A stretch of 64,000 bases of DNA from Streptomyces sp. BHT-5-2 (GCF_019774615.1 NZ_CP081496.1:4836001-4900000), one strand, 5' to 3'; counted from the stretch's first letter, positions 24,980 through 33,917 are shown. The notes: a model not told the origin generated them from the letters alone. Numbers and translations are program-made.

Positions 24980-26118
24980 GCGGTGACGAGTCCGTAGCGG
25001 AGCAGGTCTACGAGGCCGGCCTGGAAATCATCAACCCTGGGGGCGATCCGGACGTCCTGCGCTCGGCCGCCAAGGGCTGGCGGGACCTCCACGAAAACCT
25101 CCAAACCATGTTCCATGACCTCGACCGCGAGGTGCAGCGGACCCTGGAGTCCGGCTGGCGCGGTCCGGCAGCCGACTCCTTCGCCGAACACTGGAAACAC
25201 CTCAACACGGCGATGGGCAAGACGCTGCCGCAGTTGCCGGAGGCGGCGCAGAGCCTCGACAAGGCCGCGGACGCCATCGAGGACATCAATCACGAGATCC
25301 ACGAGATCTACCTTGAGATCGGCATATCCATCGGGGTCTCGGTCGGCATGTCTTTCCTGACCATGGGGTTCTCGGCGGCCGCGGGGGCCGCCCGAGCCGC
25401 CCAACTCGCCGCCCGCGCCGCCAAACTCGCCAAAACGCTCGGCACGATCCTGCGGAAGGTCAGTGAGGCGTTCAAAGTCATCTCCCGGCTGGCCAAGGAA
25501 CACCGCTTCCTGAAGAACGTCCTGGTCAACTGGACCAGCAACACCGGCGGCACCGTCATCACCAACGCCCTCACGGGGCAGGAAACCAATCTGGGCGACG
25601 CGGTCTGGCAGGGCGGACTCTCGTCGGTTGTCGGCACCGGGCCGGGCATGCTCGCGACGGCCGGCGGCAAAGCTCTGGGCGAGGCTGCCGGGAAACTCAC
25701 CAATCCCCTTGCCCGGGGGCTCGGTCGACACTCTGGACTGCTCGGAGATATGGCGGGCGGCGCCGCGGGCAGCATGACCGGCGGGCTCGCCGTCGACGGG
25801 GCGAAGAACCTCGGCAACGACCCGTCGGACCACGTCAACGAGCGCGATCTGCTGTGGGATGCGGGGGTCAACGTGGTCGGCGGCGCTGCGGGAGGCGCCG
25901 CCGTACACGGCGCGAACACGCAGTTGCCTCCTGGGCGGGAAGGTCCGCACTTCCCGGTCGAGGGTCCGGCGCAGGGAATCGTCTACGGCGGCGCCGGAGC
26001 CATCGCCAAGCCACTGCACGACGCCCTCTGGCCCGAGAACTCCGGTGAGGCGAACAGCGAAGCCGCCGACACACCACAAGGGCAGAAGAAGGGGTCAGTG
26101 AAGGACGTTTTCGGATGA
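24976..26118 (+). CDS. WXG100-domain protein with Gly/Ala-rich membrane-active body
   Basis: This 380-residue protein has an N-terminal WXG100 domain (about 1-100) with the W-x-G turn in ESGWRGPAADSFAEHW. A hydrophobic Gly/Ala segment (about 115-150), another amphipathic region and a polar tail with PQGQKKGSVKDVFG follow. The layout is that of LXG/WXG polymorphic type VII effectors, but I recognise no toxin domain. It overlaps both neighbours by 4 bp, implying a stoichiometric complex. No secretion ATPase (EccC) is in the window, so export would need an ESX system elsewhere. Confidence 0.75.
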   Translation: MSGDESVAEQVYEAGLEIINPGGDPDVLRSAAKGWRDLHENLQTMFHDLDREVQRTLESGWRGPAADSFAEHWKHLNTAMGKTLPQLPEAAQSLDKAADAIEDINHEIHEIYLEIGISIGVSVGMSFLTMGFSAAAGAARAAQLAARAAKLAKTLGTILRKVSEAFKVISRLAKEHRFLKNVLVNWTSNTGGTVITNALTGQETNLGDAVWQGGLSSVVGTGPGMLATAGGKALGEAAGKLTNPLARGLGRHSGLLGDMAGGAAGSMTGGLAVDGAKNLGNDPSDHVNERDLLWDAGVNVVGGAAGGAAVHGANTQLPPGREGPHFPVEGPAQGIVYGGAGAIAKPLHDALWPENSGEANSEAADTPQGQKKGSVKDVFG

Positions 26119-27491
26119 GGGAGCGAGACCTTGGAACCGCTGCGGCGTCGGCACTGGCCTGGGCCGGTGCCGCGGCGTTTCTGGTCTGTTTGCTGGTGCG
26201 GAAGATCGCGCCGTATCCGCGCTGGGATCTGCTGGCCTGTTTGACGCTGTCGGCGGTGGCGTTCCTGGCGTGGTGGCTGCGGGCAACTGGACGGTGGCGT
26301 TCTCCACTCGGAGGAGTTGTACCCCCGGCGTTCGGGCTGAAGGTGGGCCGATGGTGGTGGCCACCGGTTCGCGGTACCTACATCATCCTCGCGGTCTGGC
26401 TCTTGTTCGTCCCCTTCCTTCTACTGGGTGTTTCGACAGCGGACAACACCCCTCAATTGGCAGCCATTACCCGGCACGACTACCGGTTCGCACCTGTCAC
26501 GATCACGAAGATCCACCACAAATACCGAAACCAATCCAAGACCGGCACGACGTACAGATACATGGTCACCGTCCAGGCGCCCGGCCCTGGTGGGCAGGGT
26601 AAAGACCTAAGCCTGCGAGGGGAAGCGGAATCATCATCTGGCAGCTTGTCAATCGGAGATCGTTTGACGGGGGGCCTCTACGCTCCGGATGCCCCATCCC
26701 TGGGCGTCATCCTGACCAACCGTCGACAGGTCGCCTCTCTCCTGGGGGGTCCGGCCTCATGTGCCGAGATGACTCTCCTGGCCGCCATCAGCGCCTTCCC
26801 CGTCGGCCTGTTCCTCGTGCTCGCCAGGTCCGGCTCCAAAAACAAGGGCGGACCGTTGACCCCCGAGTCCGTGTTCGGCGACAGACCGGCGCGCAGACTA
26901 CGCGTGCATATCGCGGGTGGGACAGCCGGGACATGGCTCACAGCACCTGATCCCAAAAAGAACTCCGACGCCCCTCGGGCCACGCTGTCCCCGGCCTTGC
27001 GTCTTTCGTCGCCAGAAGGCACCCGTGACCTGTTCATCGACCGGTGCCTCGACCCTCAGGCGCTGGCCGGGGTGCTCGAAGGCCAGGCCGGGTGGCTCTA
27101 TTGGGCCCCGGATTCAGGCAAGCCCCCGGAGTGGTCCGTCGCGGCCCTGCTCGTTCTTGACGACGACCGGTACGTCTACGGGGTGACGCCGCCGGGAAGT
27201 GCTGAGGGCCTTCCGCAGGGCGAGCCGGTGGGCCTGCCCCTCCCAGACGCCCGTCCGTTGCGTGCGGTGGGACCCTATGCGCTGTGGCAGCCGGCCGTAC
27301 ACGGGCCGGGAATGTATGGGTTCGGCCTCGGCTTCCTCGCCGTATGCCTGATCGTCGCAGGGGTCGACCCAGGCGGTGGACCGCTGTTGAGCTGGTGCTT
27401 CGTCAGCGCCGTGGGTGGACCGGTGGCGGGCCTCCTGCTGATCCGGTGTCGGCGGACTGCGTATTTGCGACGGTTGGCAGGAGGACCTTGA
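26115..27491 (+). CDS. Multi-pass membrane protein with DUF3592-like domain
   Basis: This 458-residue protein has two or three N-terminal helices, then a beta-rich stretch (RHDYRFAPVTITKIHHKYRN to GDRLTGGLYAPDAPSLGVIL) like the DUF3592 extracytoplasmic domain. A further helix near 225, a large polar domain and two C-terminal helices follow. It overlaps the WXG100 gene by ATGA. As a membrane protein of the cassette it may be an immunity protein or an accessory factor; this is inference only. Confidence 0.7.
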   Translation: MRERDLGTAAASALAWAGAAAFLVCLLVRKIAPYPRWDLLACLTLSAVAFLAWWLRATGRWRSPLGGVVPPAFGLKVGRWWWPPVRGTYIILAVWLLFVPFLLLGVSTADNTPQLAAITRHDYRFAPVTITKIHHKYRNQSKTGTTYRYMVTVQAPGPGGQGKDLSLRGEAESSSGSLSIGDRLTGGLYAPDAPSLGVILTNRRQVASLLGGPASCAEMTLLAAISAFPVGLFLVLARSGSKNKGGPLTPESVFGDRPARRLRVHIAGGTAGTWLTAPDPKKNSDAPRATLSPALRLSSPEGTRDLFIDRCLDPQALAGVLEGQAGWLYWAPDSGKPPEWSVAALLVLDDDRYVYGVTPPGSAEGLPQGEPVGLPLPDARPLRAVGPYALWQPAVHGPGMYGFGLGFLAVCLIVAGVDPGGGPLLSWCFVSAVGGPVAGLLLIRCRRTAYLRRLAGGP

Positions 27492-27736
27492 ACGTGTCCG
27501 TCTCACCAATCCACAGCAAACCCAGAAGGTCCTCACCCGTTCAAGCACCCCGCTGCTTGCCGGTCGGTGCGTACGGCCCCTATCCCGGGCGCGAGGAGTG
27601 ACGACGCAGCCGCCGTCGGCGAAAGCTCCGACTGAAGGTCGCCCTCCTCGGACGTTCCAGAGGCGGCCAGGCCGGCAGGGTCCGTCTCGTCGCCGACCGC
27701 ACGTGCCGACCGCCGGCGTTCATCCTGACCGCGGGG

Positions 27737-29701
27737 CTACAGCCAGCGGTCGTACCAGGCGCGGATGCGCCGGAGGGCGTCGAGTTGATGGGCGCGCTCG
27801 TGAAGCCCGTGGCCCTCTCGGGGGTAGACGACGAACTCGTGCTCGACGCCGAAGTGGCGCAGTGCGCGATGGAAGTGGACCGCCTGGCCGAGTGGGACGT
27901 TGGTGTCCTGTTCGCCGTGCAGGATCAGGACCGGGGTGCGGATCCGGGACACGTAGGAGATCGGGCTGTTCCGGTCGTGGATGTGCGGTCCCGGCCCGTT
28001 CCAGCCGGTGCTGCCGCCGAGCGCCGCTTCCATGATTCCCCACTCGCCGGTCCCGGCCTGCATGCCCCAGTCGCTGATGCCGGCGCCCGTCATGGCGGCC
28101 TTGAACCGCTCGGTTTGGCCGATCGCCCAGGCCGCCATGAAACCGCCGTGGCTCCAGCCGGAGATGCCCAGGCGTTCGGGATCGGCGACTCCCTGGGCGA
28201 CCAGCAGGTCGATCCCGGCGAGGATGTCGGTCCACTCGTCGCCGCCCACCGCGCCCGCCACCACGGCGGCGAATTCATGGCCGTGGCCCGACCCGCCCCG
28301 GGGATTGGGCAGGAAGACCGCATATCCGGCCGTCGCCAGCCACTGGCCGCAGTCGACCACGGTGAGCGTGAACTCGTCGGCATGGCGGAAGTACGGGCCG
28401 CCGTGGACCATGGTGACGAGCGGGAACGGACCCTCGTCGCGAGTCCGGCCGGCCGGCAGGATCAGCAGGCCGTCCAGCTGGAGTCCGTCGGACGCCTGGT
28501 AGCTGAGCCGTTCCTGGACACCCCAGCGGATCCTGCGCAGTTCGGGACTGGTGTCGCTGAGCCGGAGCAGTGGCCCGCCCGTGGGGCCTGCGTGGACGTT
28601 CTTGGGCTCGTGCGCGGTGCTCATCAGCACCGCGAGGCTCTCTCCGGAGTGACTCGCGGTGAGCCCGGCGAGCGTGCCGGGCGCGCAGAGCAATCGGTGG
28701 AAGCGCAGCGACTGCGGATCGAGGCGGTACAGCGCGGTGTCCAGCCCGTCGGCGAACAGCGCCAGCGGCGGCCCGTCGGCGACCTGCACCAGCTCGGTGG
28801 GGCAGGCGGACATGCCGACCGTGAGATTGCGCTGTTCGACGGTCGGGCCGGTCGCCGGCGGGGCCGTGTCGATCACGGCGAGCGCGCCCACCAAGTGCCC
28901 AGGGGTCACCGCCAGGTGGGCCAGATGCCATTCACCGTCGTGATGCCACCAGACCGGGGACCGGGCCTCGACTCCGACTGGGCCCAGGTCCTGGACAGCT
29001 CCCGTCTCCGGGGCGACCAGGTGCAGTCGTGCCGTCGTGACGCCGGGGTCGAGCTCGGGGGTGGCCCAGCTCAGCACGGCCAGCGGGCCGCCGTCCGGAC
29101 GCTGGGTCACCTCCACGACATGGCGGTTTCCGAGGCCGTCCACGGTGCGGACCACGCCGGTCGCCAGGTTAAGCAGGCGCAGCCGGGTGACCGGGAGGTG
29201 CCGGCCCCATACTTTCGCGTCGTCACCCTCGGCCTCCCGGCGTGCGTCCTCCGCGGTGGGCTCGTCCTCGGTGAGCAGCGCGACGGTGCTCCCGTCGGCG
29301 AGCGGGTAGTGGTCGCAGATGCCCCCGCGCCACCTGGTCAGGGCCTCCGCCTCGGCGATGTCCTCGCTGCCATCCAGCAGAATCCGCCGGAGTTGAGCGG
29401 TGCCCCGCTCCTCGCGGTCGGAAGTGAAGAACAGAAAAGCCGAGTCCGGCGCCCACTTCGGGGCGGCGTCGCGGGCCGTGCCGCCGGTCAGCCTGCGCGG
29501 GGCTGCGCTGCCATCGACGGCGGCGACCCAGATTGAGCTGTGCGGACGTCCGCCACTTCCGCTGTTCGCGACCACGCCGTAGGCGACCAGGCGACCGTCC
29601 GGTGAGATGGCCGGCGCCACGGGGGCGGCCATGTCCACCACCAGTTCCGCGGTGAGCAGGCCGGTCGAGTCGGGAATCGGTCGCGGTGCAGGGTGCGGCA
29701 T
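27737..29701 (-). CDS. S9-family prolyl oligopeptidase-like peptidase
   Basis: This 654-residue protein has a beta-propeller N-terminal part (repeats such as APAISPDGRLVAYGV and APKWAPDSAFLFFTSD) and a C-terminal alpha/beta hydrolase domain. The triad is Ser517 in GWSHGGF, Asp599 in HGEQDTNVP and His631 in EGHGLH. No signal peptide is seen, so it is cytoplasmic. It should cleave short peptides, acylaminoacyl-peptidase style. The gene stands alone. Confidence 0.93.
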   Translation of the reverse strand: MPHPAPRPIPDSTGLLTAELVVDMAAPVAPAISPDGRLVAYGVVANSGSGGRPHSSIWVAAVDGSAAPRRLTGGTARDAAPKWAPDSAFLFFTSDREERGTAQLRRILLDGSEDIAEAEALTRWRGGICDHYPLADGSTVALLTEDEPTAEDARREAEGDDAKVWGRHLPVTRLRLLNLATGVVRTVDGLGNRHVVEVTQRPDGGPLAVLSWATPELDPGVTTARLHLVAPETGAVQDLGPVGVEARSPVWWHHDGEWHLAHLAVTPGHLVGALAVIDTAPPATGPTVEQRNLTVGMSACPTELVQVADGPPLALFADGLDTALYRLDPQSLRFHRLLCAPGTLAGLTASHSGESLAVLMSTAHEPKNVHAGPTGGPLLRLSDTSPELRRIRWGVQERLSYQASDGLQLDGLLILPAGRTRDEGPFPLVTMVHGGPYFRHADEFTLTVVDCGQWLATAGYAVFLPNPRGGSGHGHEFAAVVAGAVGGDEWTDILAGIDLLVAQGVADPERLGISGWSHGGFMAAWAIGQTERFKAAMTGAGISDWGMQAGTGEWGIMEAALGGSTGWNGPGPHIHDRNSPISYVSRIRTPVLILHGEQDTNVPLGQAVHFHRALRHFGVEHEFVVYPREGHGLHERAHQLDALRRIRAWYDRWL

Positions 29702-30291
29702 GCGGACTGCCTCTCACTCGCCGGTACGGCAAACGGACATCGTGTCGCGTTGACGAGCCCGTGTCAGCCGGGTTTCGGAGAATCGGGCCGAACGCGACCC
29801 CACCCCGAACTCCTGTACTCCATAAGCGATTTACCCGTGCCATGCCAAACGATCCACCGGACCACGTGTCGCCACGAAGGCGAATCCGAAGATTGATCAC
29901 GACTCGATACACGCCCTGGTCGAACGAAGGGATGGCCGGGAGCGTCTTCGGGCTCCCGGCCGACACTTCATCACCGTCGAGTTGCCAGGTCATCGGGACC
30001 GGCTTGGCGTCGAGATGAAAAGTTCCCGGTCCCGGCGCCCCATTGAGGTCGCATCCCGTCGTTGCAGCAACGCGACGAGAGGTGCACCCACGTGCCCCGC
30101 ATGTGGTCCACCCCGCGTTGCCCACAGCTGCGCGGTCACGGCGTCACAAACAAGGAGGCGTTCCGCGGCCAGCCGGTGGGTTGTCGACACACAGGCATCT
30201 CCATGCTCCGGCGGCTGACCCACCAGGCACGCCAGGGTGCACTCCGAGGCTCGGGGCCAGTCACGTCTCCACTCCAAGACCCACGCCTCGC
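29702..30291. other. Gene-free stretch
   Basis: About 590 bp with no supported gene. Frames in both directions lack domains. The right end leads into the operator-promoter region of the next operon. Confidence 0.4.
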
Positions 30292-30351
30292 TTGAACGCG
30301 TTCAAAAACAGGTCTACAGTCACCGGCGGCAATACTTTTGAACACGTTCAA
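30292..30351 (+). promoter_or_regulatory. Promoter with two TTGAAC-N2-GTTCAA operators
   Basis: TTGAACGCGTTCAA (30292-30305, perfect palindrome) and TTGAACACGTTCAA (30338-30351) flank a promoter. TTGAAC at 30292-30297 serves as -35 and, after 17 bp, TACAGT at 30315-30320 as -10. One operator covers the -35 and the other lies just before the ribosome site. The TetR gene at the end of the operon is the likely repressor. Confidence 0.8.
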
Positions 30352-30366
30352 GAAGGAGTGGGGAAC

Positions 30367-30798
30367 GTGGACCTCAGCGTCGTCGCATACGTCATCTACC
30401 TGCTTGTCAGCATCAGCCTCACCATCTGGGTCGCCCGCACCCTCAGCCGGAACGGGCGGATCTTCCTGGCCGACGTGCTGCACGGGAACGAGAAGCTGGC
30501 GGATGCCGTCAACCACCTGCTCGTGGTCGGGTTCTACCTCGTGAACCTCGGTTTCGTCGCGCTCTATCTGCAGGACGACGCCGTGATCGCCACTTCCCGG
30601 CAGGTGTTCGAGGCACTGTCGCAGAAGCTCGGCGTCGTGCTGCTGGTGCTCGGGCTGATGCACCTCGGCAACGTCTTCGCACTCAACAAGTTCCGCCGGC
30701 GCGGCATGATGGATCGGGAGCAGAACCCGCCGGTGCTGCCTCAGGGATACACCCAGCCCGGGCCCTGGGGCGCGCCCGCCGGTCAGGTACAAGGATGA
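30367..30798 (+). CDS. Small integral membrane protein
   Basis: This 143-residue protein has three hydrophobic helices (VVAYVIYLLVSISLTIWV, LLVVGFYLVNLGFVALYL, KLGVVLLVLGLMHLGNVFAL) and a Pro/Gly-rich tail. I know it only as a conserved actinobacterial membrane protein. The GTG has AAGGAG upstream. It leads an autoregulated three-gene operon and overlaps the next gene by ATGA, suggesting that it works with the DCC protein in the membrane. Confidence 0.8.
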   Translation: MDLSVVAYVIYLLVSISLTIWVARTLSRNGRIFLADVLHGNEKLADAVNHLLVVGFYLVNLGFVALYLQDDAVIATSRQVFEALSQKLGVVLLVLGLMHLGNVFALNKFRRRGMMDREQNPPVLPQGYTQPGPWGAPAGQVQG

Positions 30799-31295
30799 CA
30801 GTGACCGTCGCCACCGCCGACCGGGGCGCCCCGAGCGCCCCGGTCCGCCGGCTCACCGTGCTCTACGACGCGCACTGTCCGCTGTGCGCCTTCCTGCGTG
30901 ACTGGCTCGCCCGGCAGCGGCAACTGGTGCCGCTGGACCTGGTGCCGGCCGGGACGCCGGAAGCCCGGCAGCGGCTTCCGGAACTCGACCACACCGCCAC
31001 GCTGGAAGAGATCACCGTGGTCGGCGACGGCGGGCAGGTGTACCGGGGCGCCGCCGCCTGGGTCGTATGCCTGTGGGCGCTGCACAAGTACCGACCGCTC
31101 GCCCACAAGGTCGCAACCCCCTCCGGGCTCCGCTTCGCACGTGGCGCGGTCCTCGCCGCGGCGAAGTACCGCGAGACACACCGGGTCTCCCCGCCCACTG
31201 AACAGCCGGCGTACACCTCCTGGGACAGCCGGGCCGCCCCAGCGGCCCACTCCGCACCCCCGGGGTGCCGCAGCGGCTGCGCAGTGCACGATTAG
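30795..31295 (+). CDS. DCC-family thiol-disulfide oxidoreductase-like protein (DUF393)
   Basis: This 166-residue protein starts with VLYDAHCPLCAFLRDWL, the D-x-x-C-x-x-C signature of the DCC/DUF393 family. A thioredoxin-like core ends at KYRETHR. Members are thought to exchange thiols or disulfides, often with a membrane partner, here probably the gene before. It overlaps that gene by 4 bp. Confidence 0.88.
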   Translation: MTVTVATADRGAPSAPVRRLTVLYDAHCPLCAFLRDWLARQRQLVPLDLVPAGTPEARQRLPELDHTATLEEITVVGDGGQVYRGAAAWVVCLWALHKYRPLAHKVATPSGLRFARGAVLAAAKYRETHRVSPPTEQPAYTSWDSRAAPAAHSAPPGCRSGCAVHD

Positions 31296-31304
31296 GCTCT
31301 GACC

Positions 31305-32024
31305 GTGCCAGCACAGAACCAGCCCCCACCGGCCAAAAGCGAGAAGACCCGCACTCTGATCCTGGAGACGGCAATGCGGCTGTTCCAGGAACGGGGCTAC
31401 GACAAGACCACGATGCGGGCCATCGCCAAGGAGGCCGGGGTTTCCGTCGGGAACGCCTACTACTACTTCGGGAGCAAGGAGCACCTGATCCAGGGCTTCT
31501 ACGACCGGATCGCAGCCGAGCACCAGGCGGCGGTCCGCGACGTCCTGGACCAGGAGACGGATCTGGAGGCACGACTGGCCGGAGTACTGCGCGCATGGCT
31601 CGACATCGCCACGCCGTACCACGAATTCGCCGCCCAGTTCTTCAAGAACGCCGCCGACCCGGACAGCCCCCTCAGCCCCTTTTCGGCCGAGTCCGAGCAC
31701 GCCCGTCAGGCAGCCATCGACGTGCACCGCGAAGTATTGGCAGGCTCGAAGGCGAAGGTACCGGCCGAACTCGCCGACGTCCTGCCCGAGCTGATGTGGC
31801 TGTCCCAGATGGGACTCGTCCTGTACTGGGTCTTCGACCGCTCCCCCGGTCGCGAACGCAGCCGCCAACTGGCCGGCCGCGGCGCCCAACTGACCGCAAG
31901 GGGCGTGTCGCTGGCTCGTTTCCGGGTGCTGCGCCCACTGGTCCACGAGGTGCACGAACTGTTCACCGATTTCTTGCCCGGCATGGCCCAGACAGCGGTC
32001 GCCCGCAAGGGGGCGAGAGCGTAG
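31305..32024 (+). CDS. TetR-family transcriptional regulator
   Basis: This 239-residue protein has a clear N-terminal HTH (GYDKTTMRAIAKEAGVSVGNAYYYFGSKEHLIQGFY). It closes the operon and is the likely binder of the two TTGAAC-N2-GTTCAA palindromes upstream. A TAGGCT hexamer at 31293-31298 lies 6 bp before the GTG, so a second, leaderless transcript for the regulator is possible. Confidence 0.9.
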   Translation: MPAQNQPPPAKSEKTRTLILETAMRLFQERGYDKTTMRAIAKEAGVSVGNAYYYFGSKEHLIQGFYDRIAAEHQAAVRDVLDQETDLEARLAGVLRAWLDIATPYHEFAAQFFKNAADPDSPLSPFSAESEHARQAAIDVHREVLAGSKAKVPAELADVLPELMWLSQMGLVLYWVFDRSPGRERSRQLAGRGAQLTARGVSLARFRVLRPLVHEVHELFTDFLPGMAQTAVARKGARA

Positions 32025-32152
32025 CCGACCACATACGGCATCGCGGCCCGCCGGCCCGCCCACCACGCGCCGGTCCGTCCGAGCGAGGAACGAAGAATTC
32101 CGTGCCCGAGCCATGACCCGCATCCGCGATCTCATTCAGCACGCGCGTTCGT

Positions 32153-32400
32153 TCAGCGGGCGCAGATGGCGGTTTCGAGCGGAAAGCCCTCACGGATCCG
32201 GTGCTCGGTGCCACCGATCATCTCCTCGATCCGGTAGCCGAGTCGAGCGAGGGCGGGCGCCGTACAAGTGGCGCCGTCACAGCCGGACCCAAGAAGTAGC
32301 CGATGGCGGAAACCGCTGGGTCCAAAAGGATTGCGGCACCGAGCCGGGATGCCGCGACAGACAGGTGCACCGCGCCCGGCAGGTGGCCTTGACCACGTAC
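32153..32400 (-). pseudogene. Rhodanese-domain remnant with frameshift
   Basis: Minus-strand translation gives GHLPGAVHL and LLDPAVSAIGYFLG in one frame (about 32388-32289). The next frame (32288-32153) continues with SGCDGATC and LARLGYRIEEMIGGTEHRIR. Together these follow the order of a rhodanese domain. The reading frame shifts in the active-site loop and the catalytic Cys position reads Phe (GYFLG). I call it a decayed sulfurtransferase gene. Confidence 0.65.
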
Positions 32401-32487
32401 TTCCTGGTCTTCGGCGCGGGCAGCGTCGGCGGCCGCACCGGCCCGAGGGGGCAACGGCTACGGCAACGGCGCCGCCACCCAGACCCT

Positions 32488-33009
32488 CTACTCCTGCACG
32501 GAGCGCGCAGCGGGTGGCACGGACGGCACGGCCTGAAGCCGCTCGGCGGCCTCGGCGGCGGAGTAGGAGGAGGTGAAGGTGAACGCACGGGGGGACGGCC
32601 CGTGCGCCCGCAGGTCCGCCAGCCGCTCCAGGGCCTCGTCGACGGTCGGGAGGTGACCGGCGGGCACCCACCAGAGCACCAGATGCGCCTCGACGTGCCG
32701 CTCGAACCATTCGCGACGCCGCTGCATCGCCTCCAAGTGCCCACTGCGGTAGGTGAATTCCCACAGGGCCTCCCGGGACTCCCACACCGACAGCGTGACG
32801 ACGACGTCCTCACCCGCCGGGCGCAGGCCGGTGGCGTCGGCCTTCCCCTCCTCGACCAGCCGCCATACGAAGCCGGTAGCGCCGTCGGCGGCGGCGTTGA
32901 CGGGGTCGAGCAGCTCGACGAACGGCGCCATGCGCGGGTCGTCCAGGGGGTATCGGAGCGTGGCGACGTTGAGGTGGGCAAGGTGGACGGCAGGCGTGGA
33001 TGCGGTCAT
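32488..33009 (-). CDS. DUF3291-domain protein
   Basis: This 173-residue protein (HLAHLNVATLRYPLDDPRMA, ADGATGFVWRLVEEG, VTLSVWESREALWEFTYRSGH) fits DUF3291, a ferredoxin-fold monooxygenase-like family without a fixed function. A TTGACA -35 (33040-33045), 18-bp spacer and TGGGAT -10 (33016-33021) end 6 bp before the ATG, so the transcript is probably leaderless. The promoter overlaps an AT-rich element repeated before the upstream regulator gene, indicating shared control. Confidence 0.82.
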   Translation of the reverse strand: MTASTPAVHLAHLNVATLRYPLDDPRMAPFVELLDPVNAAADGATGFVWRLVEEGKADATGLRPAGEDVVVTLSVWESREALWEFTYRSGHLEAMQRRREWFERHVEAHLVLWWVPAGHLPTVDEALERLADLRAHGPSPRAFTFTSSYSAAEAAERLQAVPSVPPAARSVQE

Positions 33010-33034
33010 GGCGCCATCCCAGCACGGCCCGGTT

Positions 33035-33063
33035 TTCTATGTCAACGATTATTGTTTTTAGAA
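33035..33063. promoter_or_regulatory. AT-rich operator A (DUF3291 promoter)
   Basis: A 29-bp element bounded by TTCTA and TAGAA with an inner CAA-N6-TTG dyad. It overlaps the DUF3291 -35 and the last codons of the regulator gene (residues SKNNNR). A nearly matching 30-bp element lies at 33784-33813. Confidence 0.6.
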
Positions 33064-33776
33064 GGCTCGATCACCACACAGCACTCCCCCGGCCTGGCGT
33101 CCATGCGGGCACGGACGGGACCGTCCGTGCCGAACAGCCCCTCCAGCAACGCGAGATTCATGCCGCAGACCAGCGGCGGGAAGCGTTCGGCGACGGCGTG
33201 GAAGGGGCAGTTGCGCATACGAACAACGCGCCCACCCGCCCCGGACGCCCCCTCAACACCCTCGCCGCCGTCAGCGCTTTCAGCACCTTCAGTGCCTTCT
33301 GCGCCTTCAACGCTCTCCAAGTGCGGCTCGTAGCCACGGGCGGCCAGCATCTCCATGGCCTCTTCAAGACCGCCGCAGGGTGCCGCCGAGCCGCGCAGGG
33401 ACTCGCCCCGGCGACGCGCGGCCGCACACAGCCCGGCATCCAGCCCGGCCTGCTCGGCGGCCTCGGCGAGCAGCTCGGCGGCGGTGCGGTAGTCGCGGGC
33501 GGGCAGCGACACCGTTCGCTCGACCGGCGCCCGCGCGTACACCTTGGCGGGCCGGCCCGCCCCCGGCCCCGCACGGCCCGTCAGGCGACGGCTCCCGCTC
33601 TCCAACAACCCGGCCTCGACCAGCCTGTCCAAATGGTGCGCGGCGAGCGTGCGCGCCACCCCGACCGCCTCGGCAGCCTCGTTGCGGCCGACCTCGCGGC
33701 CCTGTGCCGCCACGTACTCGTACAGGCGGCGCCGCACCGGATCCTGCAACGCCGCGATCGCGTCGATGTCGTTCAC
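33042..33776 (-). CDS. Cysteine-rich winged-helix regulator (SufR/ArsR-like, probable Fe-S)
   Basis: This 244-residue protein has an N-terminal winged helix (DPVRRRLYEYVAAQGREVGR, then ARTLAAHHLDRLVEAGLLE), the RPAKVYARA wing block, and a C-terminal cysteine module. The module reads RNCPFHAVAERFPPLVCGMNLALLEG and ends GECCVV, the arrangement of predicted Fe-S-binding repressors. A low-complexity Glu-Gly-Ala insert (about residues 155-182) comes from short DNA repeats near 33255-33320. TAGAAT (33783-33788) ends 6 bp before the GTG, so the mRNA is probably leaderless. It likely controls itself and DUF3291. Confidence 0.85.
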   Translation of the reverse strand: MNDIDAIAALQDPVRRRLYEYVAAQGREVGRNEAAEAVGVARTLAAHHLDRLVEAGLLESGSRRLTGRAGPGAGRPAKVYARAPVERTVSLPARDYRTAAELLAEAAEQAGLDAGLCAAARRRGESLRGSAAPCGGLEEAMEMLAARGYEPHLESVEGAEGTEGAESADGGEGVEGASGAGGRVVRMRNCPFHAVAERFPPLVCGMNLALLEGLFGTDGPVRARMDARPGECCVVIEPSKNNNR

Positions 33777-33783
33777 ACGACCA

Positions 33784-33813
33784 TTCTAGAAACAACGCAG
33801 ATTGGACATAGAA
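33784..33813. promoter_or_regulatory. AT-rich operator B (regulator promoter)
   Basis: A 30-bp element bounded by TTCTA and TAGAA with a CAA-N6-TTG core, read on the minus strand. It is similar base by base to the element at 33035-33063 and overlaps the regulator's -10. Confidence 0.6.
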
Positions 33814-33880
33814 CGCCGGGACGCCGCCCCTGCGGATGCGCCCCGGGCAACCGGCCCCGACCGCATCTCCGCCGGACGAA

Positions 33881-33912
33881 CCGGGTCCGGCACGTGAGCG
33901 TGCCGGACCCGG
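33881..33912 (-). terminator. Hairpin terminator of the EF-hand gene
   Basis: A perfect 14-bp stem (CCGGGTCCGGCACG with its complement) and TGAG tetraloop lie 5 bp past the EF-hand stop codon. Confidence 0.7.
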
Positions 33913-33917
33913 CAGCG

